Of a stretch of DNA of 64,000 bases, positions 1 to 8,575 are shown one piece after another (the stretch's first letter is position 1; each line of letters begins with the position of its first letter). The position numbers and the translations under genes were made by a program. The notes under the pieces were generated by a model. The model was given only the letters and a program-made list of their open reading frames with translations. It was not told the origin of the DNA and searched no databases. This stretch comes from Selenomonadaceae bacterium (GTDB lineage: Bacteria > Bacillota > Negativicutes > Selenomonadales > Selenomonadaceae): assembly GCA_030523645.1 (NCBI GenBank), contig JAUNIB010000001.1, positions 620,001 to 684,000 on the forward strand. The letters are read 5' to 3'.

Positions 1-427
1 CCTGACGGATGCTCAGTACATCGCCGATAAGGTAGGACGAAAACTTATTGAAGCTGCCGCCTCTGGACATAATCATCAAACCGATTGCCACAGCCATTGC
101 AGAGAAAACACCGATGACTGTGTCGGTAGAGGCGTTGCTCCGCTGCTTCATGTAAGTGATAAAAACCGCAAAAATTATTGAGAAAACAATCAGGGAAGCA
201 AGCGGTGAGCCGGAGCCCAGCAGGACACCTACGGCAATACCGGAAAAGGCACCGTGTCCCAAGGAATCGGCAAAAAATGCCATCCTGTTCGATACCACCA
301 TAGTTGACAGCAGACCAAAAAGCGGCGCTACCAGCAGAATAGCCAGAAAGGCATTCTTCATAAAGGAATAGCTCAGCCAGTCGAAGGGCAAGACCGCATC
401 CAGGAGAGTATAGACGAAATCCATCAT
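1..427 (-). CDS. Metal ABC transporter permease (ABC-3 family), 3' end outside window
   Basis: This is the membrane channel subunit of a zinc- or manganese-type ABC importer. Only the first 142 codons are inside the window. The reading frame opens with two ATG codons (427-425 and 424-422) and encodes a hydrophobic protein with segments such as FLAILLVAPLFGLLSTMVV, then NRMAFFADSLGHGAFSGIA, which matches the conserved ABC-3 (ZnuB/MntB) permease motif around SLGHGAFSG. The ATG overlaps the stop codon of the upstream ATPase gene in an ATGA arrangement, so the two are translationally coupled. The metal cannot be told from this fragment. The binding protein is not visible and may lie beyond the left edge. 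Confidence 0.88.
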   Translation of the reverse strand, partial: MMDFVYTLLDAVLPFDWLSYSFMKNAFLAILLVAPLFGLLSTMVVSNRMAFFADSLGHGAFSGIAVGVLLGSGSPLASLIVFSIIFAVFITYMKQRSNASTDTVIGVFSAMAVAIGLMIMSRGGSFNKFSSYLIGDVLSIRQ

Positions 428-1257
428 TCATCTCCTCCATGCTTGACAGGCACATAAACCGGCGGATCATAATTATCATCGGGGACATGAATCTCCCCGA
501 AAATTTCCTTTACCCTTTCATCGGAAAAAACCTGTCGCGGAGTACCGGAGGTCGCCTTGCCGTCACGAAGGAACAACACCTTGTCAGCATTGCTTGCTAC
601 CAGCTCCAAATCGTGACTCACGAGAAGGATTGCCATATCTTCCGTTTCTCTCAGATTGTCAAGAATTTCATAAAACAATGTCAGTCCGTTGTGGTCAACA
701 CCGGATACCGGCTCATCCAAAATCAGAAGCTCCGGCAGCGGGTCAAGAGCAAGGGCCAGCAGTACGCGCTGAAGCTCTCCTCCGGACAAAGCCCCCAGCC
801 GTCTGTCCACCAGGCCCTCGGCCCGAACTCTGGACAAATCATTCAATATCCGACCCCGAAGCTTCCCCGCCCCCATCAGCCAGACAGGCCGGTTTGTCAA
901 GGCGGCCATAAAGAAGTCCTCAACAGTAGTAGGGGCACTGACATCGAACCGCAAATACTGAGGAACATAGCCTATTCGCGGTCTTGCTGCCTTTCGTCCG
1001 TCACCGGACACATAGCTTATCTTCCCCGTATGGGGAATTTCGCCGAGAATCGCTCTTATAAGAGTTGACTTTCCTGCCCCGTTGGGTCCTATCACAGCAG
1101 TAAGCTGACCGCAATGGATATGTGCATTTATATTGGAAATGACATCCATATCCGCATAGGCTACCGAGAAGTCTTCAATCTTAGTACAGCAAAATCTCTG
1201 GCAGCAGCCGTCACCGTCAATATGAGGCGGCTTGTGATGAAAAATTGAACGAAGCAA
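424..1257 (-). CDS. Metal ABC transporter ATP-binding protein
   Basis: This is the nucleotide-binding subunit (277 aa) that powers the adjacent ABC-3 permease. Walker A is GPNGAGKST at residues 57-65, the ABC signature LSGGELQ at 157-163, Walker B LLILDEP at 177-183 and the switch histidine in VSHD at 213-216. The start is a TTG at 1257: an AGGAG lies 7 nt before it and no in-frame ATG is near. Before the ABC domain sits an unusual N-terminal stretch of about 28 residues rich in His and Cys (HHKPPH, then CC and CC around residues 18-24), which could bind metal; that is inference. The family is ZnuC/MntB-like. Confidence 0.93.
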   Translation of the reverse strand: MLRSIFHHKPPHIDGDGCCQRFCCTKIEDFSVAYADMDVISNINAHIHCGQLTAVIGPNGAGKSTLIRAILGEIPHTGKISYVSGDGRKAARPRIGYVPQYLRFDVSAPTTVEDFFMAALTNRPVWLMGAGKLRGRILNDLSRVRAEGLVDRRLGALSGGELQRVLLALALDPLPELLILDEPVSGVDHNGLTLFYEILDNLRETEDMAILLVSHDLELVASNADKVLFLRDGKATSGTPRQVFSDERVKEIFGEIHVPDDNYDPPVYVPVKHGGDE

Positions 1258-1272
1258 TCCTCTGCTCCTTTC

Positions 1273-1300
1273 ATAGTATTCTTGAAAGACTAAAACTCAA
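1273..1300 (-). promoter_or_regulatory. Likely promoter of the metal ABC operon
   Basis: On the minus strand a -35-like TTGAGT (1300-1295) and a -10-like TACTAT (1278-1273) are separated by 16 bases, directly upstream of the TTG-started ATPase gene. It lies in the 71-base gap after the ABC-2 permease, where I see no terminator hairpin, so readthrough from upstream is also possible. I saw no convincing Zur or MntR operator. Confidence 0.4.
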
Positions 1301-1328
1301 TTAAACAAAAATTAAAATCTGATAAAGC

Positions 1329-2075
1329 TTATTTCCGAAGGCTGTTGAAGGCCCGGCAGCCCCAGACCGTCACTACCGCAAGATAAACAACAAGAATAGC
1401 CACCGATACATACTCAAAGGGCTGACCGAGCGATATAGCCCGCAATGTAACGCTTGTATGGGTAAGAGGCAGAGCCTCAATAACCAGTCTCAGAAAATCC
1501 GGCATTGTTCTGGTGGAAAAGAAGGTACCGCAGAGAAATGACATGGGCAAAAGCACATAGGTATTAATCTGTCCCATTTTCTCATAAGTAGAAAGGTACA
1601 TGGAAGCCAGGAAACCAATCCCGGCAAAAATACCGCAATTCACCACAACAACCAGCCAAAACCACAAAGATGTAGTGACATGAGCTCCGAATGCAAAGGC
1701 CAGCGCCACAATAATCAGGGAAGAAATCAGTCCGCGAAGGACTGCTGCCAGCATCTTGCCGATAACATAAGCCGGCGGCCAAATCGGTGCAACAATGTAT
1801 TCCTCAAGGCTCTTGTGATAAACTCGCTCCGCATGAACCGGAGTGACACTGTTAAAGCTTATGTTCATAGAATTCAGTGCCAATATGCCCGGCACCAGAA
1901 AATCCAGATAGCTGACACCGGGTATGGTCTCGATACTGCGGCCCAGACCCCAGCCAAAAGCAACCATATAAAGCATTGGAGCAATCATACGGCTGATAAT
2001 GAATGCTGTCAAACGATGTTTCAGCACAATCCAATCACGCCAAAACACCGTCATAATATCATTGATTTTTTCCAT
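1329..2075 (-). CDS. ABC-2 type transporter permease
   Basis: This is the membrane subunit (248 aa) of an ABC-2 exporter. About six hydrophobic segments are visible, for example near residues 25-45, 105-130, 135-160, 165-190 and 220-240. The sequence PGILALNSMNISFNS followed by VYHKSLEEYIVAP is typical of the NodJ/DrrB group, which exports drugs, polyketides or polysaccharides. The partner ATPase ends 6 bases upstream of this start codon, so the two form a pair. The substrate is unknown. The PepSY gene further upstream may share the transcript. Confidence 0.9.
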   Translation of the reverse strand: MEKINDIMTVFWRDWIVLKHRLTAFIISRMIAPMLYMVAFGWGLGRSIETIPGVSYLDFLVPGILALNSMNISFNSVTPVHAERVYHKSLEEYIVAPIWPPAYVIGKMLAAVLRGLISSLIIVALAFAFGAHVTTSLWFWLVVVVNCGIFAGIGFLASMYLSTYEKMGQINTYVLLPMSFLCGTFFSTRTMPDFLRLVIEALPLTHTSVTLRAISLGQPFEYVSVAILVVYLAVVTVWGCRAFNSLRK

Positions 2076-2081
2076 AATGAT

Positions 2082-2963
2082 TTACTTATCCAATCCTTCC
2101 CTACGACCGGTTATTTCAACAAAAACATCCTCCAAGGTAGCCGGGCGGACATTTGCCTTTATGGTCATCGTTTCGACAAAAGCCTCGGCCTCTTCCTTAG
2201 CGGAAAAGAATCGACAGGCTGTGCCGTTGGCACCTTCCCATTCGGCCATGTAGTGTCCGTAGTGGTCGATAAAGCCTTGTGGGGTATCAAGCTCGATAAT
2301 GGAGCCTTTCTTCATTATGGCTACTCTGTCACAGAGAGCCGCCGCCTCCTCTATGTAATGGGTTGTCAGGAGTACAGTAGTCCCCTTCCTTGCCATCTGC
2401 CGAATCAGTTCCCATATACGGCGGCGCACCTGCGGGTCAAGGGCAACTGTCGGCTCGTCCATAAACAAAACATCGGGCTCGTGGATAAGTCCCCGGGCAA
2501 TAAGCAAGCGACGCTTCATTCCTCCGGAAAGCTTGCGAACACTGTCATTGATTACATCCTCCAGCTCGACAAAATCCAATAATTCCTTTATTCTCTTCTC
2601 TCTCTTTTCCTTGGGCAGATGATAAAGCCTTGCATGAAGCTCAAGATTTTCCCCGGCGGTTAAATCCTGATCAAAATTCAAATTCTGAGGTACCACGCCG
2701 ATTTTCCGTTTCAGTATGCCTTCATTCCCTTTAAGGGGTATTCCGTCATAAAGAATCTCACCCTCACTGGGCTGAGTCAGCGTTGTAAGCATTCTGACGG
2801 TGGTGGTTTTACCAGCTCCGTTAGGACCCAGCAGTCCAAATATTTCGCCCTTTTCAATAGTAAGTGACAGACCGTTTACTGCTGTCTTTATCGCATTTTT
2901 TCCGTCCGGACCCTTGTGATTATACCGCTTTACGATATTTCTCAGTTCTATCATCAAATTCAC
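2082..2963 (-). CDS. ABC-2 type transporter ATP-binding protein
   Basis: This is the ATPase subunit (293 aa) of the ABC-2 exporter. Walker A GPNGAGKTT is at residues 46-54, the signature LSGGMKRR at 145-152, Walker B VLFMDEP at 165-171 and the H-loop in TTHYIEEA soon after. The C-terminal tail with PATLEDVFVEITGR is the extension found in the NodI/DrrA/CcmA-like group, which supports an export role. It lies 39 bases after the PepSY gene and 6 bases before the permease, all on the same strand. The transported compound cannot be read from sequence. Confidence 0.93.
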   Translation of the reverse strand: MNLMIELRNIVKRYNHKGPDGKNAIKTAVNGLSLTIEKGEIFGLLGPNGAGKTTTVRMLTTLTQPSEGEILYDGIPLKGNEGILKRKIGVVPQNLNFDQDLTAGENLELHARLYHLPKEKREKRIKELLDFVELEDVINDSVRKLSGGMKRRLLIARGLIHEPDVLFMDEPTVALDPQVRRRIWELIRQMARKGTTVLLTTHYIEEAAALCDRVAIMKKGSIIELDTPQGFIDHYGHYMAEWEGANGTACRFFSAKEEAEAFVETMTIKANVRPATLEDVFVEITGRREGLDK

Positions 2964-3002
2964 CTCGGAACCTGTAAAATGGCTGAATTGCCGGTTAATA
3001 CG

Positions 3003-4376
3003 TTAATTCTCTGTTTTTATTCGGTAAGCCGCTGTCAACAGAGGAAGCAGCAGCAGACCGGCCGCCAGCAGGCCGCTGTTATCAATCATTGTGGACAGGA
3101 AACTCAATCCTGCAGTAAGCGAAAATGCAGCCGGCAGCATAAGTCTGTCCATCGCAGTTGGTTTACCATCCGAAGGGACAATTTCTTTATCTCCCTGATG
3201 ACGACGGATATGAACAAGCAGGCCGCTTATTATCATCCACAAGGTCAAAAGCAAATAGATGCCCCACAGTATCCGTACTGCTCCCTTCATGGACCACAAC
3301 CTGTGGAGCTGCGCAGTTCCGGCCAGCAATCTGACAGCAGGGGACGGTGATACCACAAAAATATTTTCCCCGTCAGGGCGCATACCTACAAGCTCCACAG
3401 CGTTGTATCGCATGGGGCCGTAGGGAGACTCCGTCAAATAAAATGAATAAAAATCTCTTTCCTTCGTCGGGAATTTGACAGCCAGCAGCCGGTATTCCTT
3501 CTCAGAGAACTTCTCTCTCAATCTCCGCAATGCCTCTGAGGGCAGAAGCATCTCATTGGCGGAAACATTACCGTACTCAGCGTCCAGCTTCGCAAAGTAT
3601 TCAGCAGCGCTTTCCTCATGTGCTTTCAAATCATTGACAAAGCTGTCTGCCACAGCCGGAAGAAGGATACCGGAAAAAGCCATCACCAGCATAAATACTC
3701 CGGCGATAACTCCGGTAAGGCGATGGGTATCTGACCAGAATTTCCTTGGGCTTACCTGTGGAGCGGTAATTTTTCCCAAGGTCGAAGCACAGGAAATGCC
3801 ATGATAAAGAAACCCTGATAATACAGCTAACAGAGATAACACCGTAAATATGAACCAGACAGGCTGCAGCCATCTGCCGTAAAGAGTCCCTGTATGAATT
3901 CTATGAGAATACTTTATGATGCTTCTCAAAAGTTCGGAACGGTATACCGGGGTGGTCACTCCGCTGATTGTCTTCAGCTCAACATTGTAAGTATATATTT
4001 CTTCTTTGCTGTGGGCTTTCTTGACAGAGGTCTTTGCATCGGCTGATTTTCTCTGCTCCGATGCCAGACGGAATTTCAGTAAGCCGCGACTTTTATCCGT
4101 AGTCGCTTCCAATACCTTTGTCCCCGGAAAATGACGGTCTACTTCGCCAAGGCCAGCCATCAGATGAGACCATAACTCATCACTGGCGTATACCTTTTCA
4201 GCTGGAGGCTGAACACCCATATTGTTCCATTGTGCCAGAGGACTCTTACAGAGCAGCACCATCCCGGTAAGGCTAAGAACAATTAAACCCAGCACCGACA
4301 GCAACCCTGTCCAAATGTGAATTTTATAAATCAGCTTGCCGTTTTTCCTTATAAATCGCTTTATATCTGCTGTAAT
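3003..4376 (-). CDS. PepSY-associated transmembrane protein, probable ATT start
   Basis: This is a PepSY-TM family inner-membrane protein (about 457 aa), a family linked to siderophore/heme-iron reduction or protease control; its role here is unproven. Hydrophobic helices lie near the N terminus, around residues 170-195, 220-245, 365-390 and at the C-terminal end, with a large extracytoplasmic part between. The first ordinary start codon, TTG at 4304, would remove the conserved KIHIWTGLLSVLG segment at the front of the first helix. The frame stays open upstream with no ATG, GTG or TTG, but an ATT at 4376-4374 has a perfect GGGAGG eight bases before it. I therefore place the start there; the TTG at 4304 is the fallback. 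Confidence 0.75.
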   Translation of the reverse strand: MTADIKRFIRKNGKLIYKIHIWTGLLSVLGLIVLSLTGMVLLCKSPLAQWNNMGVQPPAEKVYASDELWSHLMAGLGEVDRHFPGTKVLEATTDKSRGLLKFRLASEQRKSADAKTSVKKAHSKEEIYTYNVELKTISGVTTPVYRSELLRSIIKYSHRIHTGTLYGRWLQPVWFIFTVLSLLAVLSGFLYHGISCASTLGKITAPQVSPRKFWSDTHRLTGVIAGVFMLVMAFSGILLPAVADSFVNDLKAHEESAAEYFAKLDAEYGNVSANEMLLPSEALRRLREKFSEKEYRLLAVKFPTKERDFYSFYLTESPYGPMRYNAVELVGMRPDGENIFVVSPSPAVRLLAGTAQLHRLWSMKGAVRILWGIYLLLTLWMIISGLLVHIRRHQGDKEIVPSDGKPTAMDRLMLPAAFSLTAGLSFLSTMIDNSGLLAAGLLLLPLLTAAYRIKTEN

Positions 4377-4415
4377 GCTCCTCGCCTCCCTCCGACTAAG
4401 ACATCTAATATGTTT

Positions 4416-4421
4416 ATTATA
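4416..4421 (-). promoter_or_regulatory. Consensus -10 box of the PepSY gene
   Basis: A perfect TATAAT (4421-4416) lies about 40 bases before the proposed ATT start of the PepSY gene, with GGGAGG at 4390-4385 between them. This leaves room for a short leader and supports translation starting near 4376. I could not find a clear -35 box. The sequence falls in the 65-base gap after addA. Confidence 0.45.
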
Positions 4422-4441
4422 TCATAAAGCATTCATAATTC

Positions 4442-7400
4442 CTACATTCTTACAGCTTCACCTTTGTCCAACAGGAATAAATATGCTTCATCGACCTTTT
4501 TGCCGGTCAAATTCTCTATTGACTCCATGTATAGTTCCAGCTGTTTATGGTAGCGCTGCTTCGCCGCTGTACCGTCAATATTTCTGTCTGTTTTGTAATC
4601 AAGCAGAATATATCGGCCATCCTCTTCAAACAGCAGGTCGATGATACCCTGCAGAAATATCTTAGGCAGGTTTGAAGAAGCTCCTTCACCGACCTTGAAT
4701 TTATCCGGAAACACCTGTTCAAGATTCAGCAAGCGGATAAAGGGCAGCTCACAGTGAGTTTTGCCTAAGGCTCCGGCAGCCATTACCCGCCGTCCAATCT
4801 CAGCCTCAAGGAAGCCGTTCACATACTTCTGCGCCTTACGCATATAACGGTTCAGCAGAGATTTATTATTACTTCCCATGACGGCGGTAATGATCTCTTC
4901 CACCACTTTTGACAGCTCCTCACTGCCCTTCTTTATATTACGCTGTACTACCTGCTGTAGTATTTCGTGAACGGCAGTACCGAAGAGCGGGCCTCCGATA
5001 TATACCTCAGACAAGCTCTCTTCATTCTCTCCTGCCGTTCCGGCATTACTCAGCAGAGCAGATTCCCGGAATTTGATTTCCTCTTCAACCAGTTCTTTTT
5101 CTGCTCCGCCGCCCTGAGGTACAGCAGAGTCCCGTGATGCTCTTTGCTCCTCCAGCTGACTGCGGTGCTTCAGCTCCGTGACGGAAATCTTTGCACTGAG
5201 TCCTGCCGTCCCGCAATCCGGATACTCATATTGAAGCAGGTCTTCAATTTCCTTCGCCAGCAGTTCAGCATCATCCGTCAGTGTCTTTCCCTTCAGCGAC
5301 AGCTGACGATTCACTACTGCCGTCAGGAATTCATTACCGGAAATCAGAGTTCCATCGGCATCCGCAGTCTCCGATTTGCTATCCTCGTTCTTATTGTCAC
5401 AATCATCCGAGGCGGCCCGAACAACCTCAAGCTTAAAGTGAGAGCCATCGTCGTAGAACATTCCCGGAGCATCATCAGGATGCAGCAAGGTGCCGTCAAT
5501 ATGATTCGCAGCAGCTGCAGCCACCCAATCCAGCATAGTCTTTGCTTCCATGACATCACTGTCATCAAAGGGCATTACATTTTTCTTATCGTTGGCACTA
5601 AGTACTGTTTTATTGTACTTTCTCCAAGCTGCGGCAGCCTTATCAAAATCCTTTACACTGCCTGTCATTATAAGCTTTTCCTTCGCTCTGGTCAAAGCTA
5701 CATACAGCAGTCTCAGTTCTTCCGCCTTCATTTCACGGTTTAGGGCGTACTTGATTGCCTCCTTACTGATAGCTGTCTTCTTCATCCGCAGCAGGTCGTT
5801 ACCGGTATCACCACCGGAAAGCTGCCGCTCAGTGGCGATAATGTCGCCGCCGATGCCCAGCTCCTTGTGATAGATGAAGGTCCTGTTCTCATCTCTGGTG
5901 TTGAATTTTGTCCCCATTCCGGCCAAAATCACCACCGGAAATTCCATTCCCTTACTCTTGTGAATTGTCATTATTCTGACAACATTTTCATTCTCGCCGA
6001 GAGTTCGGGCCTGTGACAAATCAGTCTTGCCTTTTTTCAGCAACCCGATGAAGTGCAGGAACCGGAAAAGTCCATGATTATCCTCAGACTCGTATGCTCT
6101 TGCTCTTTCAATCAGGAGACGCAGATTCGCCTGACGGAGCTGTCCCCCGGGCATGGCTCCTACATATTCATAGTAGTCCGTTTCCCGGAGGAGCTTCCAA
6201 ATCAGTTCTCCCAGACTCATTTCCCGGGCATCATTGCGCCAGCCGGCCATCTTTGTTAAAAATCCCCGTACTTTTTCCTGCAGTCCTTCATCAAGATACT
6301 CTGGTCTGTACTGCTCAAAATCTCCGCCATCTGCCGCATAATCGGCCGCGCTCTTCAGAATATCATAGAAGTACCGTTCCTGACGGTCAAAAAGCCGCAG
6401 CTTAACAAGCTCCTCATCGGTGAACATACCGATAGGAGAACGAAGAACAGCCGCCAGCGGTATATCCTGATGAGCGTTGTCTATAATCCTCATCAGCGAA
6501 ACGACCGTATTAACCTCCAGTGCTTCAAAATATCCTGCATCTACCGTTACATAGGTGCGAATGTTTTTTGACTTCAGCTGCTCCCTGAGTATTTCGGCCT
6601 TGCCGCTGATTGAACGGAGCAGCACTACTATATCCTTCGGCTCAACAGCCCGATGACCGTCACCTGACTTATCCGGCCAGATGTGAGCATTAGAAGAAAG
6701 CAGTTCTTCTATACGCCTGGCAATAAATGCGGCCTCGTATTCAAAGGCCGTCTTCTTCCCGGAAGCATTACCTGTTTCCTCTTCCTGCTCCTCATGTTCC
6801 TCGACATCAGTCTCTATAATTGCCAGTTCGGTTTTATCATCAAGAAACTCTGCTCCCTCTGCGACAGGATATCCGTTGTCACTGGCAGAATCAGCCGTAA
6901 AATGGAGTGCTTCCCTGTCGTCGTATATAATTTCCGTACTCCCGCCCACCATAAACTGCTTGAATATGTAATTTATTGCCTTCAAAACAGAGGAACGGCT
7001 GCGGTAGTTATCGGACATATCTATTCGATGGTTTGGCCCATCCTCTTCCGACTGCCCGTAAACATCCTTTTTCTTATTGAAAAGATTGGGGTCTGCATGC
7101 CTGAAGCGATAGATGCTCTGCTTAACATCACCGACAATGAAGCGACAGGGTGCATCATTCTCCGCCCCATCATCGTGCTCCTGCTCCGGTCTGCTCAACA
7201 GGGTAAAAATCGTTTCCTGCAAATGATTAACATCCTGATACTCATCTACCATGATTTCACGATAGCGGTCCCTTATTCTCTTACCGGCTTCCGTCAGCTC
7301 CCCATAGCCGCCCTTTCCGTTTCGTACAGCGATAATATCAAGGGCCAGATGTTCCAAATCACCAAAATCCATTATGTGACGGTCCAGCTTCTCCTGTCCG

Positions 7401-8575
7401 TATCTCTGACGAAACTCCACCGCCAAACCGGCCAGTGTCTTTACATAGCCTCCCATCAAAGCCATTTCATCGGCTATAGTCCTGGAATCCTTTTTCAGCC
7501 AATTACCCTGAAGAACTTTTTTCAGCTTATCGGCGGCTTCACCTCGCAAAGCCTTAATTGCATCAATCTCAGCCTTGGATTCTCCGTCGCCGGTAAAACC
7601 CGGCGCTCTCGATGGGCTTCCTTTTTTATTGAACACGATAGGATTTATGCCCAATACATAGTCTCTTATCTCATCCCATGTTCTGTTGTCGATATCATCA
7701 ACCAGCCGCTTGTATTCGTCACTCAGAACTGCTGAGTATTCCTCCTGTACAAAATCGGCATAACTCTGACTTTTGTCTGTCGCAATGCTCTCCGCCCGAG
7801 CGATACACTCCTCAATCTCTTCCCGGATTTCCGTCAGGATACGGCCTGTGTTCTTCCGCAGACACAGCATCCATTGTCCGGCCTTGGCGCTGCCATCACT
7901 GCCGCCTGTTCCAGCGTTGATAAGCTCAGGAGTCACGCCTGTGTAATCATCAATCAATGAATTGAGCCAGTACTCCGGATCAGGCTCACTTTCCGCAAAG
8001 TCAGACAAATTGAGAATAAGCTCGTAGAGAGAGTCATCCCCCTTGTCATCGCCGTACATACTTACAAAGCGCAGGAAATCTTCGCTGGGCTCCTCATAAT
8101 TTTTAAGGAATACTTCTTCTATGATTTCCTGCCGCAGAAGCTGCAGTTCTTCTTCTCCGGCTATGCGGCTTCCTGCATCAATAACACTGTTCTCATCGGC
8201 ACCTTCCCGTCGAATTACACTCTGGCAGAAGGAATGAATGGTGGAAATATCAGCATTATCCAGCAGAAGCAGCTGGCGCTTCAGCCGGAGCAGTCTTGCT
8301 TCTGCTTTCTTATCGCCGCCCTCGGCAATTTCCTTTTCCAGCAGTGATATATTATCGGCAATCTTTTTCTCCAGCCGCTGACGCATTTCAGCGGCGGCTG
8401 CTCTTGTAAAGGTCACTACCAGCAGCTTTGATAAATCAAAGTCATCGTCATCCAGCACATGACGAATAATACGCTCGGTCAATACCGTCGTCTTGCCGGA
8501 GCCGGCAGCAGCGGCCACCAGTACATTCTTTCCTCTGGTCTCGATTGCTTCTTTTTGCTTTTCTGTCCATTCCAT
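4442..8575 (-). CDS. addA: AddA: ATP-dependent helicase/nuclease subunit A
   Basis: AddA forms a heterodimer with AddB that resects double-strand breaks to Chi-like sites and loads recombinase, the Bacillota counterpart of RecBCD. The protein (1377 aa) begins with a UvrD-type helicase: Walker A AAAAGSGKTT at residues 21-30, motif Ia VVTFTRAAAAEM and, mid-protein, DEYQDVNHLQ and the GDVKQSIYRF motif. The C-terminal region has the RecB-type nuclease with GIIDLLFEEDGRYILLDYKTD, giving the D...D-x-K catalytic set. The length is above the roughly 1230 aa of the Bacillus protein. Its ATG overlaps the addB stop by one base (TAATG), as expected for equal expression of the two subunits. Confidence 0.97.
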   Translation of the reverse strand: MEWTEKQKEAIETRGKNVLVAAAAGSGKTTVLTERIIRHVLDDDDFDLSKLLVVTFTRAAAAEMRQRLEKKIADNISLLEKEIAEGGDKKAEARLLRLKRQLLLLDNADISTIHSFCQSVIRREGADENSVIDAGSRIAGEEELQLLRQEIIEEVFLKNYEEPSEDFLRFVSMYGDDKGDDSLYELILNLSDFAESEPDPEYWLNSLIDDYTGVTPELINAGTGGSDGSAKAGQWMLCLRKNTGRILTEIREEIEECIARAESIATDKSQSYADFVQEEYSAVLSDEYKRLVDDIDNRTWDEIRDYVLGINPIVFNKKGSPSRAPGFTGDGESKAEIDAIKALRGEAADKLKKVLQGNWLKKDSRTIADEMALMGGYVKTLAGLAVEFRQRYGQEKLDRHIMDFGDLEHLALDIIAVRNGKGGYGELTEAGKRIRDRYREIMVDEYQDVNHLQETIFTLLSRPEQEHDDGAENDAPCRFIVGDVKQSIYRFRHADPNLFNKKKDVYGQSEEDGPNHRIDMSDNYRSRSSVLKAINYIFKQFMVGGSTEIIYDDREALHFTADSASDNGYPVAEGAEFLDDKTELAIIETDVEEHEEQEEETGNASGKKTAFEYEAAFIARRIEELLSSNAHIWPDKSGDGHRAVEPKDIVVLLRSISGKAEILREQLKSKNIRTYVTVDAGYFEALEVNTVVSLMRIIDNAHQDIPLAAVLRSPIGMFTDEELVKLRLFDRQERYFYDILKSAADYAADGGDFEQYRPEYLDEGLQEKVRGFLTKMAGWRNDAREMSLGELIWKLLRETDYYEYVGAMPGGQLRQANLRLLIERARAYESEDNHGLFRFLHFIGLLKKGKTDLSQARTLGENENVVRIMTIHKSKGMEFPVVILAGMGTKFNTRDENRTFIYHKELGIGGDIIATERQLSGGDTGNDLLRMKKTAISKEAIKYALNREMKAEELRLLYVALTRAKEKLIMTGSVKDFDKAAAAWRKYNKTVLSANDKKNVMPFDDSDVMEAKTMLDWVAAAAANHIDGTLLHPDDAPGMFYDDGSHFKLEVVRAASDDCDNKNEDSKSETADADGTLISGNEFLTAVVNRQLSLKGKTLTDDAELLAKEIEDLLQYEYPDCGTAGLSAKISVTELKHRSQLEEQRASRDSAVPQGGGAEKELVEEEIKFRESALLSNAGTAGENEESLSEVYIGGPLFGTAVHEILQQVVQRNIKKGSEELSKVVEEIITAVMGSNNKSLLNRYMRKAQKYVNGFLEAEIGRRVMAAGALGKTHCELPFIRLLNLEQVFPDKFKVGEGASSNLPKIFLQGIIDLLFEEDGRYILLDYKTDRNIDGTAAKQRYHKQLELYMESIENLTGKKVDEAYLFLLDKGEAVRM

